A DNA stretch of 64,000 bases from Paulownia fortunei (taxonomy: Eukaryota > Streptophyta > Magnoliopsida > Lamiales > Paulowniaceae). The DNA lies in the NCBI GenBank assembly GCA_019321725.1, contig CM033118.1:7466071-7530070 (forward strand), given 5' to 3'. Below the pieces are notes generated by a model. The model had not been told where the DNA came from and did no database searches. It saw nothing but the letters and a program-made list of their open reading frames with translations. Below are positions 13,391-25,392 of the stretch, piece after piece (positions within the stretch are counted from its first letter, which is position 1; each line of letters starts with the position of its first letter). Both the position numbers and the translations under genes were made by a program.

Positions 13391-15060
13391 AAAATAATTT
13401 TTTTAAATGAATAATTTAAAATAAAATAACTTAAATTAATTTCTGTCATCTTGAATAATTAAAGAGAATATGTAATTCGCATATGAGAAAACAATAAATA
13501 TTATTAAAAAATAAAGTTTTTTGAGATGCACAAACTGTTAGAATTAAATAAAAGATCAAAATTAAAGTTCAAATATATTTACAAAAGGAAAAAATATAAA
13601 TTAACTTTTATATGTTTGAAATATATATAATTTTAAGAATACTAAGTGAGGGTCGTCTTTTCAAATGCATAATCATAAAAGGAATGCTAGATCAAAATTT
13701 AAATCATGTGGTTTAGTAATATACAAAATTTGTATTAATATTTATTTATGAAAAAAATGCAATTGAAAATAACTCCTTTTGATTGTTTTTTTCTAAAAGT
13801 ACACGATATATTATACTATTAAAGATGTTATTTACAATTAAACTTGAGTTTTTCATTTTCTTATAAATTTGTGAACCTTGCATAATTATAATCCTAATTA
13901 TTCTTTATATATGAAAATTAATCTATACTCTTTATGTCATTGGAGAAACTTTACGATTTAAAATTTGATCTTTATTATTTATTTGTTTATAAAATTATTT
14001 ACAATAAAAGATAACTACCAATTAGTTTTTCAAAAGTTATGCCATTTTAAAAATAAAAAATAAAGGGATGTGGTACTTTGATCTTTAAAAAAAAATCTTA
14101 GAATTTTTTATCAAACAAGGTATGTGGTTGCCAAAGATTCAAACCTCAAACTGCAAATAACCCCTTAGATTTACTATGCAGAATTTAACATAGTAAAGTT
14201 TAGGGCCAAATTTGTTAAATGAATTTTACAATGAATGACATATTGATACCTAAATTAATATAGTTTAAGAAATATCTGAGTTTTACCATAAATGTCAAAT
14301 TATTACATATTAAATGAAGTTCTTTAAGTTTTTCTTCTTATAATGGCACATGTACACTTTTAGACTTTATCCAATTTTAATTCTTGTTTTTATTTTGCAT
14401 ATTATGTTTAATTTTGTTGCATTAGCCTATTTTGTTACCAAAATTTTATCATAAATGTCAATTGATACCTTAGTTTTTATAATTTTTAAGCATGTATTTT
14501 ATAAGTGACACCTGAATTTTACCGTAAATATCGAATTGATACATATTGAATAAAAATATTTTATCTCTTCTTCTAAATTTCTTACAATGAAAATAATACC
14601 AATAATATTCTACTTACTTTTAATTTTTACTTTTATTTTTATATTATTTTCCACTTAGTTAAATCAAATTTTATCTATTGATAACACAGATTTAAAATTT
14701 TCTAACAATATACCTCCATATAAATAAGAAATAAAAAATTTATGATAGAATATAAGATATTGATATCATAATATGCTTTGAAAAAGAATAATAATTTGTA
14801 ATAAAAATTTATGGGGTGCGACATAAAATAAGATTTGTAAATGTTATAATAACTATTTATTTAGAGTTTAAAAGTAATGTTTTTTGTTGGAACAAATTTG
14901 TTTGCTCTTTCTTCTTTTGCTTCTTCTTTTTCAAACCTCTTTGGACTTTTCATCCTATTGTTAAGGACTAAGTATTACAAAATATTCCAAGAATATATAA
15001 TAAAAATATAGTAAATATTTCTCTTGTACTCTCTACTCTTTTTCTTAAACTTTCATATTA

Positions 15061-15640
15061 AAAATTAGTTTTCTAATCTCATCTCCTTAATTAAAAATAT
15101 ATTGCTCTCATCTAGGTCTGTTTTAATTTAAGAGTATGAATAACAAAAAGAATCTTATACCAATTACTTTTTATTTAGCATCAAAGCTCTTATAATTAAT
15201 TTTTTTTATATTTTATATTTTTATTTATACTATAAATTCATCTTTCTTTTTTATTTAGAATTATAATAGAAATTTATCAATTGTAAAGAAAATATCATAA
15301 ATTTAACATATAGTTGTACATAATACTCAACTTTAAACGACCAAAATTTTCTCATACGATTTCTCTATATTTTCTTATGAGATATGGTTGGAAAACTTTC
15401 GAAATCGAGTTTACTATGAAACTGTATTTATTTGAAAATTCAAAGTATTTAAAGAGCTATGATAGAAAAAAGATTAACCTCTAGTTTTTGAAAAAAGATA
15501 AATTGGGATTCAAAAGAACACTTGAAATTATGTACTTAAAGTTCAATTATGCCTTCCTTTTCGACTATTTATTACTTATTCATTCAAGAGACCTTTTCAA
15601 CTTTTCACACTTTTATAGATAGTATAAATATGAATGAAGC
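15061..15640. other. AT-rich spacer
   Basis: No coding, RNA or repeat structure recognised. Confidence 0.35.
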
Positions 15641-16882
15641 AAGGTATGCATAAAACAAATCTTCTTAAGATAGATTTTGCCCCAGCATTGGTGCTACAGG
15701 AATGTGGATCTCTGTCTTCCAAGATACAATATTTCTTCACAAGATTAGTGCAACACTACACTGATCTTGTCGAATAAACCAAAATCTCGATTGTATTTTT
15801 CAAAAAAAGAGGAATGAAGAAGTTAAAATAATCAAAATATTATTTAAATAGAAGGAAGAAAGAGAGATAAACAATTAACTTGAATTGTTTGGGATTATTT
15901 GGAATGAATGAGGGGCTTTATTTAGAGATTTTTGAATGTCCATTCGTGATTAGCTATATTCCTTGGTTCAGATCAATCTGAATCGTTATATCACATCTCT
16001 TGAGATTCAGCCACAATCTAGTTGTTCAAATTGAATCATTTACGAAGGTCTACAATCTTACCATGCACCTCTTCCACCCAAAGAAGGTGTCCAGTCACCC
16101 ACGTCCTGTGAGCAATAAGGACCAATAATAGCCCTTTGATCGCACCTCGTTAGCACCCGCGTGTACGATCATGTCCACTCGATACCTAATCGCACGGTGT
16201 CATGCCATGCAAGTACTAACTAGACATATTTGCCACATACGTGTCACGTCAAGCTAGTTGCCACAATCAAGCCACTTTACTGCACCCAGGTTTCAATTTA
16301 GAAAAATTTTAAGGCTTCTCAACTCCTCGTAATGACGATCAGCGATAAGGCCCAACTGTAGCCTTTCTATCACGCCTTATTAGCATCCGCATATACGGTA
16401 ATGTCCACTCGGCACCTAATCGCATAATGTCATGCTATGCAGGCTCCAACTAAACATATTCACTGCATCATGTGCCATGTCAAGCTGCATGCCACATTGA
16501 GCTATTTTTCATATCAACAATCCATGTCAAGCTAATTGCCACGGTCAAGCCACTCTACTGCACCCCAGTTCCATTTCTAAAAATTTTAAGGCTTCTCAGC
16601 TCCTCGTGATGATGCGTACATGTGAAGTGAAAAGTGCACCTCTAAAGCGCCCAATGCAACATTTGCAACATGCTTGTGCGTATGTGGACTTGGGTCGCAC
16701 CACCCTCGTATCTCTCTGAGGCTAGCTAAAGCTAGTCAAAGGCCCACTAGGGTGTACCATAAGAAAAGCTACAATTTCACTCTCTTCTAAAATATGGGAT
16801 ACCTCCCCACACTAAATGACACTCTTTTAAAACTTGGAGACTCTTTCCATTCACACAAAAGCTTTATTTCATAATTCCAACA
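15640..16882 (-). repeat. Probable 3' LTR region of the degenerate copia element
   Basis: The right end is well marked: on the - strand TGTTGGAATTATG starts at 16882, directly after a purine-rich tract and the RNase H coding end, as expected for a 3' LTR. The left end is not defined by a matching partner, and 15640 is only an estimate. The interior holds a tandem duplication (16111-16612). Confidence 0.5.
16111..16612. repeat. Tandem duplication, about 230-bp unit
   Basis: Unit 1 starts AGCAATAAGG at 16111 and unit 2 AGCGATAAGG at 16341. Both run through ATGTCCACTCG, TAATCGCA, GTCAAGCCACT and TTTTAAGGCTTCTCA. The second unit is about 270 bp because a short piece around CATGTCAAGCT is repeated within it. 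This block is much less AT-rich than its surroundings. Confidence 0.8.
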
Positions 16883-16929
16883 ATCTCTACATGAATGGAA
16901 GAAGTCGACACAAAATTAGAAAAATGAAA

Positions 16930-19418
16930 AAGAATATTGTCTTTAAGATATTGCATTGAGATAGGTCGTTTTGAACTTTCCCTAGCAAAATCCTATCAGA
17001 CTTACTTGGCTAATCAATAAACTCTAAGTTTTGAAATGCCAATCGCTATTATAAGTCTAATCAATAGACTTGATACACTATCTCTCATATCAAGTTTGGT
17101 TCTCTATTATGTTCATTATTTTGGCACTGAACTCTCTTGGATTCTGCAAGTGTTTTAGAGGAGCCACCTAACATAAATTTCATAGAATTGTTCTTATTCA
17201 CACTAACACAGATGATGTCCTATGAAGAGTATCCTACCATATTGCATCATAGAAATGAAATGGAATTAAATTAATAAGTGCTCCCTATTGAGTCATTCAG
17301 AATTAGTTTTCCAATTGAACCTAGTCTATGGGATCTCCAATCGCTAGGTTAAGTTTCCATTAAGATGACTGAGTTAATCTTTAGGCTTTAATCCCATTTC
17401 CCTTAATGTGCAGTCTATTCACTCTCTTGATAACCCATTAGTTAATGAATTTGCTAGATTATCATTTGATTTTACAAAATTAATTAATATAGTTTTATTA
17501 GAGAGCAATTACCTAACAGTATTATGTCTACGATGAATATATCATGGTTTACCATTATATACAACATTTTGTGTCATAGCTATAGTTGTTTGGCTATCAC
17601 AATGAATGTAAAATTTTGGTCACATTGGAATATCTTCTATGAAATGTCTTAATCATTCTTCTTCTTCAGTTTTATCTAAAGTTATAAACTCATATTCCAT
17701 AATAGAACGAGCTATACATGTTTGCTTAGAAGATTTCCATGATATAACACCACCACCAAGAGTAAATTCATAGCCACTAGTTGACTTGGATTCATTACTG
17801 TCTGAAATCCATTTCGCATCAATATATCTTTCAATAACTAAAGATATTTTTTATAGTGTAATGCATACTTCTTGTTTATTTTTAAATATCCCAATACTCT
17901 AAATAATGCACTTCAATAGTCATAACTTGGGTTATTGTGAATCTACCTAACTTACTTATATCATAAGCTATGTTCGATCGTCTACAATTCATAAAGTACA
18001 TTAGGCTTTTAGTGATTTTGGCATATTATAACTGTTGTTTTTCTAGTATGGATTATGTCTCTTTAATACCATAGAACTTAAATCTTTCAATCACTTTATC
18101 AACATAATGTGTTTGAGATAATGATATCCCATCAGATGTTATAGAGGTCTTCATTCCCAAGATCATATATGCTTTACCAATATATTTCATATCAAAGTTA
18201 TTGGTGAGCATTTTCTTTATCTTACTAATGACTTCCATATTATGAGCATGTCATATACATAAAGACATACAAGTACATGTACTTCTCCAAATTTCTTAGC
18301 ATAGACATATTTACCACACTCATTTATGGTGAACCCATTTCTTATCATGACACCATCAAATTTCTCGTGTCATTGTTTGAGGGTTTGTTTCAACTACAAA
18401 GAGATTTGACAAGTATATACACTTTATGTTCTTGTCTTTTTATTCTGAAGCCTTCAAGTTGCTCTATGTAAATTTGTTCATTCTGATCACCATTTAAAAG
18501 TGCAATTTTTACATACATTTGATATATATGCAAATCATACAAGACTGTTATGGCAACTAAAATTCGAATAGATGTAATCCTTATTACCAGTGAATAAGTG
18601 TCAAAATAGTCAACACCTTTCTTTTTGATGATATCACATGGCAACAAGTCTAACTTTGTATTTATCAAATTGAACCATTAGCATTTAACTTCTTAAAGAA
18701 CAATTTGTATCCAATTGGTTTAGTTCCCAAATCAATTGCTAGGTGTTATTAGCTATAATGGACTCTATTTTACTATCGATAGATTCTTTCTATAATGAAG
18801 CAATTGGGCTAGACATGACCTCGTTAAAGGTTTGAAGTTCAATCTTAATCATAATATATCGTTAAATATGGACCAAAGAATTTAGCCACTTTAGTTCTTT
18901 TACTCCTTTTAGGTTTAGAGTCTATATCATTCTTAAACACAGTTTCATGCGTTCTCTTTTGAATATTCTCTTGAATATCTCCTTTAAAATAGAACACGTC
19001 TTTAAAGAATTCAGCATCTCTGGATTAAATGATTGTGTTAATATGAATGTCACTTCTATTAGATTTGTCCCAAAAATCAATAATCACTACTATACATTAC
19101 ATATCTAATAAAAATGCAATCAATAGTTTTAGGACCAAATTGACCTTTTTAGGAGGTAGTACAACTACCTTGGCTAGGCACCCCCACATTTCCAAGTATT
19201 TATGGATCATATTCTAATTTTTTACATTTTATAAGGTATTAATCCAGTCTTCTTGTAGGGAACTATATTTAAAATAAAGTTAGTTGTAATCATAGCTTCA
19301 CCCAATAAGTTATAATGCAATCCAGAATTAATATGTATAGCATTAAGCATGTCCTTAAGAGTTGTATTTTTTCTCTCAACAACTTCATTTTGCTATGGAG
19401 TTGTAGTTAGGTGAATGA
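16930..19418 (-). pseudogene. Ty1/copia pol remnant: integrase C-part, reverse transcriptase, RNase H
   Basis: Reading leftward from 19418: integrase with QNEVVERKN and TLKDMLNAIHINSGL. RT follows (18668-18390: KKGVDYFDTYSLVIRITSIR, QMYVKIALLNGD). The RT active box is near 18250-18261, then NNFDMKYIGKAYMILGM (18238-18053). RNase H comes last ([38 protein letters not shown], about 17830-17640). The RT motif normally YVDD reads YVYD, and the first catalytic Asp (DVKTAF in the family) is Tyr in MYVKIALL. Stops and frameshifts are frequent. The 5' half of the same ORF continues at 21376 beyond a solo LTR. Confidence 0.88.
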
Positions 19419-21375
19419 TGTTGAGTTTCGTATATTTCGTAATGGGTAGCACAATGAAAAATTAACTTTTTTACAAAAAGCATGGATATAAATATGCATC
19501 TCAAGAATCGATATAAATTTAATCAGTTGCGTTTAATTTATTTTATTAATATTTTAAAAAGTAAGTTTGCAAATTATACATAAGTGCACACACATTGATG
19601 TAGGGAACGGAGGAATTCAAATTCCTAAAGCCCAGGTTGAAATTGACTCATGAGGAATCCAATCGTCTTCCCACTAAGTTTATCCACACACTTGACAAGT
19701 CCATGAACAATTGATCCTTGCTAATGAATCGCATCCCTTACAATAATCTAAATTTTGGAAGTGCAATTCAATTCCAAAAATAACTTGTGTTTGAAGAATT
19801 GAATTGATTCAAGGTTGGAAACTTGTTGGAGAAGACAGGACAACAGAGAGAGAGACAGACTAGGGGAGGGGGCCAATTTTTTTTCTAAGGTCTAGCCCTA
19901 ATCCCATTAGGGCTCTCCCACTTTTCCTCCTTATCCTTATACTTTCCATACTAGACTAGCATCCTTGTCTTGCTTTCCTAGACTCCTAGTTGGACCATGG
20001 GCTCGGACTCTTAAATAAATTAAAATTTAATTAATTGATCTTCATCAATTAATCAAGCACAATTCAATTAATTAATTAGTTCCATGAAAGTCCACCTACT
20101 CAATGTAGGCCCAATTAAAATAATCTCATTATTTTAGTTGGTTAAATTAATTAAACTCTTTAAATTAATTTAAGACTAGCTAATTAATTGATCCAATCTT
20201 TTAATTAACCCACTCTCATATCCAATTAAAATAATCTCATTATTTAATTAGTGATTTAATTTAACTCTTTAAATTAATTCTAACTCAAGTTAATTAAACT
20301 CTATTAATTAGCTTAATCCAACACATTGGATCAATAAAATAGATTAGAGGTGAACCATCTCCTTTTGTATGTGACCCCTAAGGTTTACAACTAATCTAGC
20401 AGTGGGCTTGCAATTTTTACAACTTAAGAATATATTAAATATTTCTATCAACTAATCCAATTAATTAATCCACTTGAAATTAATTTTTTAATTCAAAAAA
20501 ACTCACAATCAAGGAAAGCACCTAATAGTGCATCTTGACTACTTAGTCTTGGGTAAATAACAAGTGAACCTATTCAACTAATCTTTTGATTAAGTTTAGA
20601 ACATGAATTATTAGTTGAAACCCAATCTTGACTTAATAACTATGATTTTATTTCAAATCTTAATGATCCTTTGATGAATCATTAGAAAATCCCATGTCTA
20701 ATATTTATCGTGCCTTGGTCAAGGTCTCGGGATCAAGGATTATGAAATATAGGAGATTCATAATCTAGTAGATAGGTGACGGATATTTTGTTGGCTGCTC
20801 ATTAACCTCCTTACATGAATACCATACATCCAACGTAATCCCCTCATGAATGTCATGCAAACGGGAAATATATCGAAGTGTATAATGTCGTGCACAAGGC
20901 TACTAGAGTACCTTAAATCGAAGGACTAGTTAATGCACTATTGTAACCATGAGATTCTCATTCAACAAATAATGTTTCCAATTGAGAATTTCTCGTAGGC
21001 CAGTTTGGTGTACTTTTTTTCTAACAAACACCCACACACATGCACTAACATCACCATACCAATGTCTATGGAATAAGACATCCTTCTTTTGAGCATACAT
21101 CATGTGTGTAAGTTTATTGGGCTTATCGATGTCCTGTCTTAATGAACCCCCTACTTGAAACAAATTTAAGATCAAAGTCATAGAGGCATGTTTCATGATA
21201 GTTATCATATTAGCGACCATGCCCCGTAGCTATTTATGATATAAGGACTTTATCTAATTGACAAGATAATTAATGATAAAGAAAATACCTTTTATTAATA
21301 AACATTATGAATAAAATTATTTTATAAGAGTACAAAAGCTCACCATTTCTTAGCTTATTGGCCATTACTCTAACA
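19419..21375. mobile_element. Solo LTR of a long-LTR copia family, inserted in copia integrase
   Basis: The segment starts TGTTGAG and ends CTAACA, about 1.96 kb, with no internal coding region. It is flanked by AATGA (19414-19418) and AATAA (21376-21380), a 4/5 target duplication. On the - strand the host integrase resumes in the same frame across it. It is related to the LTR at 37739-39883 (shared GATAGGTGACGGAT, GTTGGC, TTCCAATT, GTGTACTT landmarks in the same order), so it is a solo LTR left by recombination between the two LTRs of such an element. Confidence 0.85.
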
Positions 21376-22520
21376 AATAATACCATACTTAACACATAAT
21401 TCATCAAATGATGAGGAATCATACTGTTCATATCTATTCGATCTCAATACTTTAATCATCCCACCAAGTTGGTTTTAAATTTATTTTTATAAGTGGCGAA
21501 TGCGACGAAAGCTTATTTTACAACTTAATAAATATACATAGAAATATCTAGTGTGATCACCAATAAAGGTAGTAAAATACTTTTTACCACCTCGACTTTG
21601 AATAATTTTTTATCACATATATTGCTATGTATCAAGCTTAGCAGTCTACTACTTCTTTCAGTTGGACTAAAAGATTTCTTAGCAAACTTAGCTTCAACAC
21701 AACATTTGTGTTTATCACCTAAATCAAGTTTAGATATAAGTCTTAAACTTGCCAGCTTTCATAAAGAAGCTCGGTTAACATGACCTAGTCTACTATGCCA
21801 TAAATATGAAGACTCGAGTAAATAAACAGATGGTAAAATATTATTACTTTTAAAAGTTCTAAGTATATATATTACATTCATTTTGAATAGCCCTTTCACT
21901 AAGTATCCTTTGTCTACAATTGACCATTTTTGGTCAGTATAAATTTGTCAGACTCAAATACTAGCCTAAATCTGCTTTTGACGAGTAATGAATTAGATAC
22001 TAATTTTTTTTTTGGATTTGTGGTACATGTAGTACATCAACTAGGGTCAACTCTTTGCTTGATGTCATCTTTAGTATCACTTTGCCTCTGACAATTTTAG
22101 AAGTTGATAGGTTGCCTATGAATAGCTTCCTTCCATTAATTGGAATGTAAGACAAGAACATCTCTTATTCAAAAAAATGTGGCATGTAGCTCCTGTGTCA
22201 ACCCACAATTTTCTCAATTTATCCACCAAATTGGCTTCAAACACAACAACCAAGAGCATTAGGTCTGACATGTCTACTCACATTGTTTTCTCTTCATTCA
22301 CATTAGCCTAGTTTTAATTGCCCTTCTTTTGAAAGTTGGCAATTCTTTGCCTTCTAGTTTAGTTTTCCATAGTTGTAGTAATTACCCTTGAACCGCTTAA
22401 CATATTTGTCATTGGACAAACCAGGATGCTTCATCATTTTGCCTTAGCCTCTATTCGATTAGCAGAAACCTTCTTTTCTGCAGCTTTGTTGTCTTTCTTT
22501 ATTTGAAGACAAATAATCAA
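21376..22520 (-). pseudogene. Ty1/copia pol remnant: protease and integrase N-part
   Basis: The protease motif WVDTGATCH is intact on the - strand near 22225-22195. Further left lies the integrase core, ending in IKVLRSNRYEQYDSSSFDEL and KYGII at the solo LTR boundary. The sequence then continues as HLTTTP and QNEVVERKN beyond that LTR. Frame breaks occur between these parts. Confidence 0.82.
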
Positions 22521-23126
22521 ATCCTACATCTTGATCTCCTTACATTTATGCTTGATATAATACTTAAAATCTTTCCATAGTGGAGGCAGCTTCTCAATAA
22601 CTGCAAAAATTTGGAAAGATTCACTCAACACTATCCCCTCAACTACAATATCATGTGGGATGATTTGTAACTCCTGGACTTGGCTCAGCACTCTCTTGAA
22701 ATCAACCATCTTGAAATCCAAAAACTTGCCTACTATGAATTTTTTCAAGCCCACATCCTCATTTATGTATTCTTTATCAAGTGATTCCCACAGTGCCTTT
22801 ACTATTTTGACTGAATAATACATATTATATAATGTGTTATATAGTTCAGTGAGGATGTAGTTCCTGCATAGGAAGTCACTACAATGTAGGTAATTCTCTT
22901 CTAGGAATCTATCTCTTCCTACGGAATAGTGGGAGCATCTTCAGTCAAAAACCTCATCAAGTTCATATTGCTGAGACAAAACAAACATATGTTGTTGCCA
23001 TCTCTTGAAGTCTACTATAGTAAATTTCTCTGATTTCTCATGTTGGGAAGCCGAAAACATGATAATCGGATTGGAGCTAGATATTGCTCTATTCCCTACC
23101 CTGATTTGCACATTTTTACTAGCCAT
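22521..23126 (-). pseudogene. Ty1/copia gag (UBN2 domain)
   Basis: Start Met at 23126 (MASKNVQIRVGNRA), then EKFTIVDFKRWQQHMF, a frame break near 22900, and the UBN2 core at 22823-22524 (ALWESLDKEYINEDVGLKKF, IVGKFLDFKMVDFK, VLSQVQELQ, IEKLPPLWKDFKYYIKHK). The order and spacing are those of plant copia gag. The zinc-knuckle region that should follow (about 22450-22380) is degraded. It belongs to the same element as the pol remnant to the left. Confidence 0.87.
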
Positions 23127-23760
23127 AAATTTGTCTTAAGGAGATTTATTTTGTGCATACCTTATTTCATTTCGGATATGATTAAATCTCCTTTCAACAC
23201 ACCAACATTCATGTCATTGTTCTAAGAATATTATTATTCTATAATGTTCAAATATTGTACCATATTTTTATGATTTTGCCTTCAATTTAATATCTTATTA
23301 TCAAACCAATAAAAATCAAAACAACATTCATAAGAAATTTAATTGACCCAAATCTTGCTTAGCAGTATGTGAAGCTAGGGAGCTTCACAGACCAAGTGTG
23401 GGTTTTATTATAAGAAATTTAAAATATTCTCATATTTTTTCTTTAAAATTTCTTTTTTTTAATTTTTCACCAAAAAAGTATTGTAGCAATCACATGCCTC
23501 AACTTACTAGAAAATAGGTTAGCTTATAATTTATTTCCTTACAACGACCACTTTTTAAGATAGCAGCACTACAAATCTCAAGCTCAATGAACCGAAGAAA
23601 TTTTTTTAAACTGTCTTAAAATACTTGAATGTTAGAAGAGATGGATGAAACTAAACTCTAACACCAGAAACTTGAAAAATTTGAGCTTTCAAAATTGCTC
23701 AAATAGCATACAGGTGTTGTCCTTGGTGTTTTAAAGCTCAATAGAAAGAGTCCAAAATAA
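23127..23760. other. Leader region of the copia element, no LTR found
   Basis: The 5' LTR and PBS of the - strand copia element should lie here, but nothing matching its 3' LTR was recognised. A perfect 8-bp inverted repeat (GTGAAGCT / AGCTTCAC with a 4-base loop) is at 23369-23388. Otherwise there is no clear feature. Confidence 0.4.
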
Positions 23761-23762
23761 AG

Positions 23763-24090
23763 AAGGGAATCAACAAAATGTTGCAACATACTGGCATAAC
23801 ACGTTGCCTAGAGCTTTTGCATATGAACTTTATGGGGTCAATGCAAATAGAAAGTCTATATAATAGGCTGGTTTTAATAGAGAAAAATCTGATATATTTT
23901 CAATATTCAAAAAAATTGTGTATGAGATTAAAAAATGAGAAAGCATGCATTATTGGTAAGAGGAGTGAACATAGAAAGGAGTTTGAGAATTATGTTTTTT
24001 CAACTTTTGTGATAAATGATATTTTTCATGATTTTTTCGCACCCACACCACAGCAAAATAGTGTTATGGAAAGGAAAAACGGAACCCTTC
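23763..24090 (+). pseudogene. Ty1/copia integrase fragment on the opposite strand
   Basis: The + strand frame holds TRCLELLHMNFMGSMQIES, a deletion where the catalytic DDFSRY segment should be, KKLCMRLKNEKACII, KEFENYVF and PTPQQNSVMERKNGTLQ. These are ordered landmarks of copia integrase with the central core removed. A further short frame (24092-24358) has no confident match. This is a different insertion from the - strand copia element on its left. Confidence 0.8.
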
Positions 24091-24771
24091 AATGAAAATC
24101 ATTAAATATGACATTGAATGTCTCCAAAATAGTATGAATTCTCATGTCATAAACTCTATAGGATTTACTATTCATAAAATATCTAAGGAAGATCCACTTT
24201 TAAGGTCAAACTTACCAAAGTGTCTCAATCAATATATAACATTTATGTCCAAACACATGAAAATGATTAATATTAGGCTTCTTATCTTCCCATATTTGAT
24301 ATGGAGTCATTTTAGTATTTGGCCTTATGTGTACACAGTTGCACAGATAAGAGAATGAATTCAACAATATAAATGGCTCTATTTATATATGTTGAAAAGT
24401 TGTGGCCTACAAACACAACTGTTTGAAAGATGGTGAAACTGGATAGACACATCTATTCACTTGGTGTTGCTAGTGCTGATCAAACACAATCATTTTGCAT
24501 AATCAACCGCTAACTGGATTGGCATCTATCTTTTATTTAGTCAGTAGCTAACTTCACAATCACATCTTTTCATACGATCAGTTATTGACTAGTCAGCAGC
24601 CACATATCATTTTTAGAGCAATACCACTTGTCAAATTTTCATTGGAAGACAACAAATTAAAAATCTAAAAATTTATGAAAGATTTTTAATTTGTTTAAGC
24701 AAAACCTATTATACCTTCTTCAAACTCGACTACTTTACTTACCATTACTTCATCAAGACCATGAATATGAG
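24091..24771. other. Unassigned sequence between the copia scrap and the large nested element
   Basis: Moderately AT-rich, no coding or repeat structure recognised. It may be further copia-derived sequence. Confidence 0.3.
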
Positions 24772-25189
24772 TGATGTGGTATCGCTCATTTTAGCAGTAC
24801 TCCTGCTGAACTTGGGCTGTGAGTGGGTCACTGTCTGCATCACAAAAGTCGTTAAGGGTGTCAGGATTAACCTAATAAAGATCCCCAGACGTTCAAGTCA
24901 GTTTCAAAGCAAGTAGGTGTAAGCCAAAGAACTTGATATCAGTTAAGCGTGCAATTAATTGCATACCTTTTAATAATAAAAGTTGAGGATATTTATAGTG
25001 TTGATATAAGGGTCTTCATAGGTTTGGGCTCTTAGGCTTCCATAGGCTTAGCTGAAGCATTATAGCCTATGTGTATTGACTTATGGACCCAATGAACTTA
25101 GCCTATTAGGTCTTGTATTTATTCTGGTCTATAATTCGAATGGATATCTTGAACTTAGCCTATTAAGCTTATTTTAGGCTCATGGCCCA
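24772..25189 (-). repeat. 3' LTR of the Tat-like element
   Basis: 418 bases. It aligns with 44986-45531 through TGATGTGGTATC, TCATTTTA, AAGCAAGT, GTAAGCCAAAGAACTT, CAGTTAAGCG, TACCTTTTAATAAT, ATTGACTTATGGA and the closing CCCA. On the - strand it is preceded by a purine-rich tract (25190-25206), the expected polypurine tract. Confidence 0.75.
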
Positions 25190-25392
25190 TTATAAGCCCC
25201 TCCACTCTTGGGCAAGCCTCGTATAGGGATGGTTGGTCAAAAGTAGAGAGTGTTAGAGTTGGTCAACTCTTGGGGTGAGTAGCTCGAAGTTGTATTCCTT
25301 GTCCACTTAGGACATCTCTGCCTTGGTATTCACTTGTTGTCTGGTTGAATAGGAAGTTAGAAATTTTTTGGTTTTCCTCACAAATTTTCTCT

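Larger units (their letters stand above)
10800..15060. repeat. Three tandem, diverged copies of a 1.6-1.9 kb AT-rich noncoding unit
   Basis: Ordered landmarks recur. Landmark A (TATCCAATTTTAATTCTTG) is at about 10815 and 14365, with a truncated form near 12750. Landmark B (TAACAATATACCTCCATATA) is at about 11146 and 14699. Landmark C (a TCTCTTGTTCTATCTAC-like string) is at about 11356, 12785 and 15018. Landmark E (ACACTTGAACTTAAG) is at about 11460 and 12895. Landmark D (GTGGTTGCCAAA) is at about 12520 and 14125. Copy 1 spans about 10800-12600. Copy 2 (about 12600-14200) lacks the A-to-C interior but has an extra internal duplication. Copy 3 (about 14200-15060) stops after C. No coding potential is seen in any copy, and the nature of the unit is unknown. 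Confidence 0.8.
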
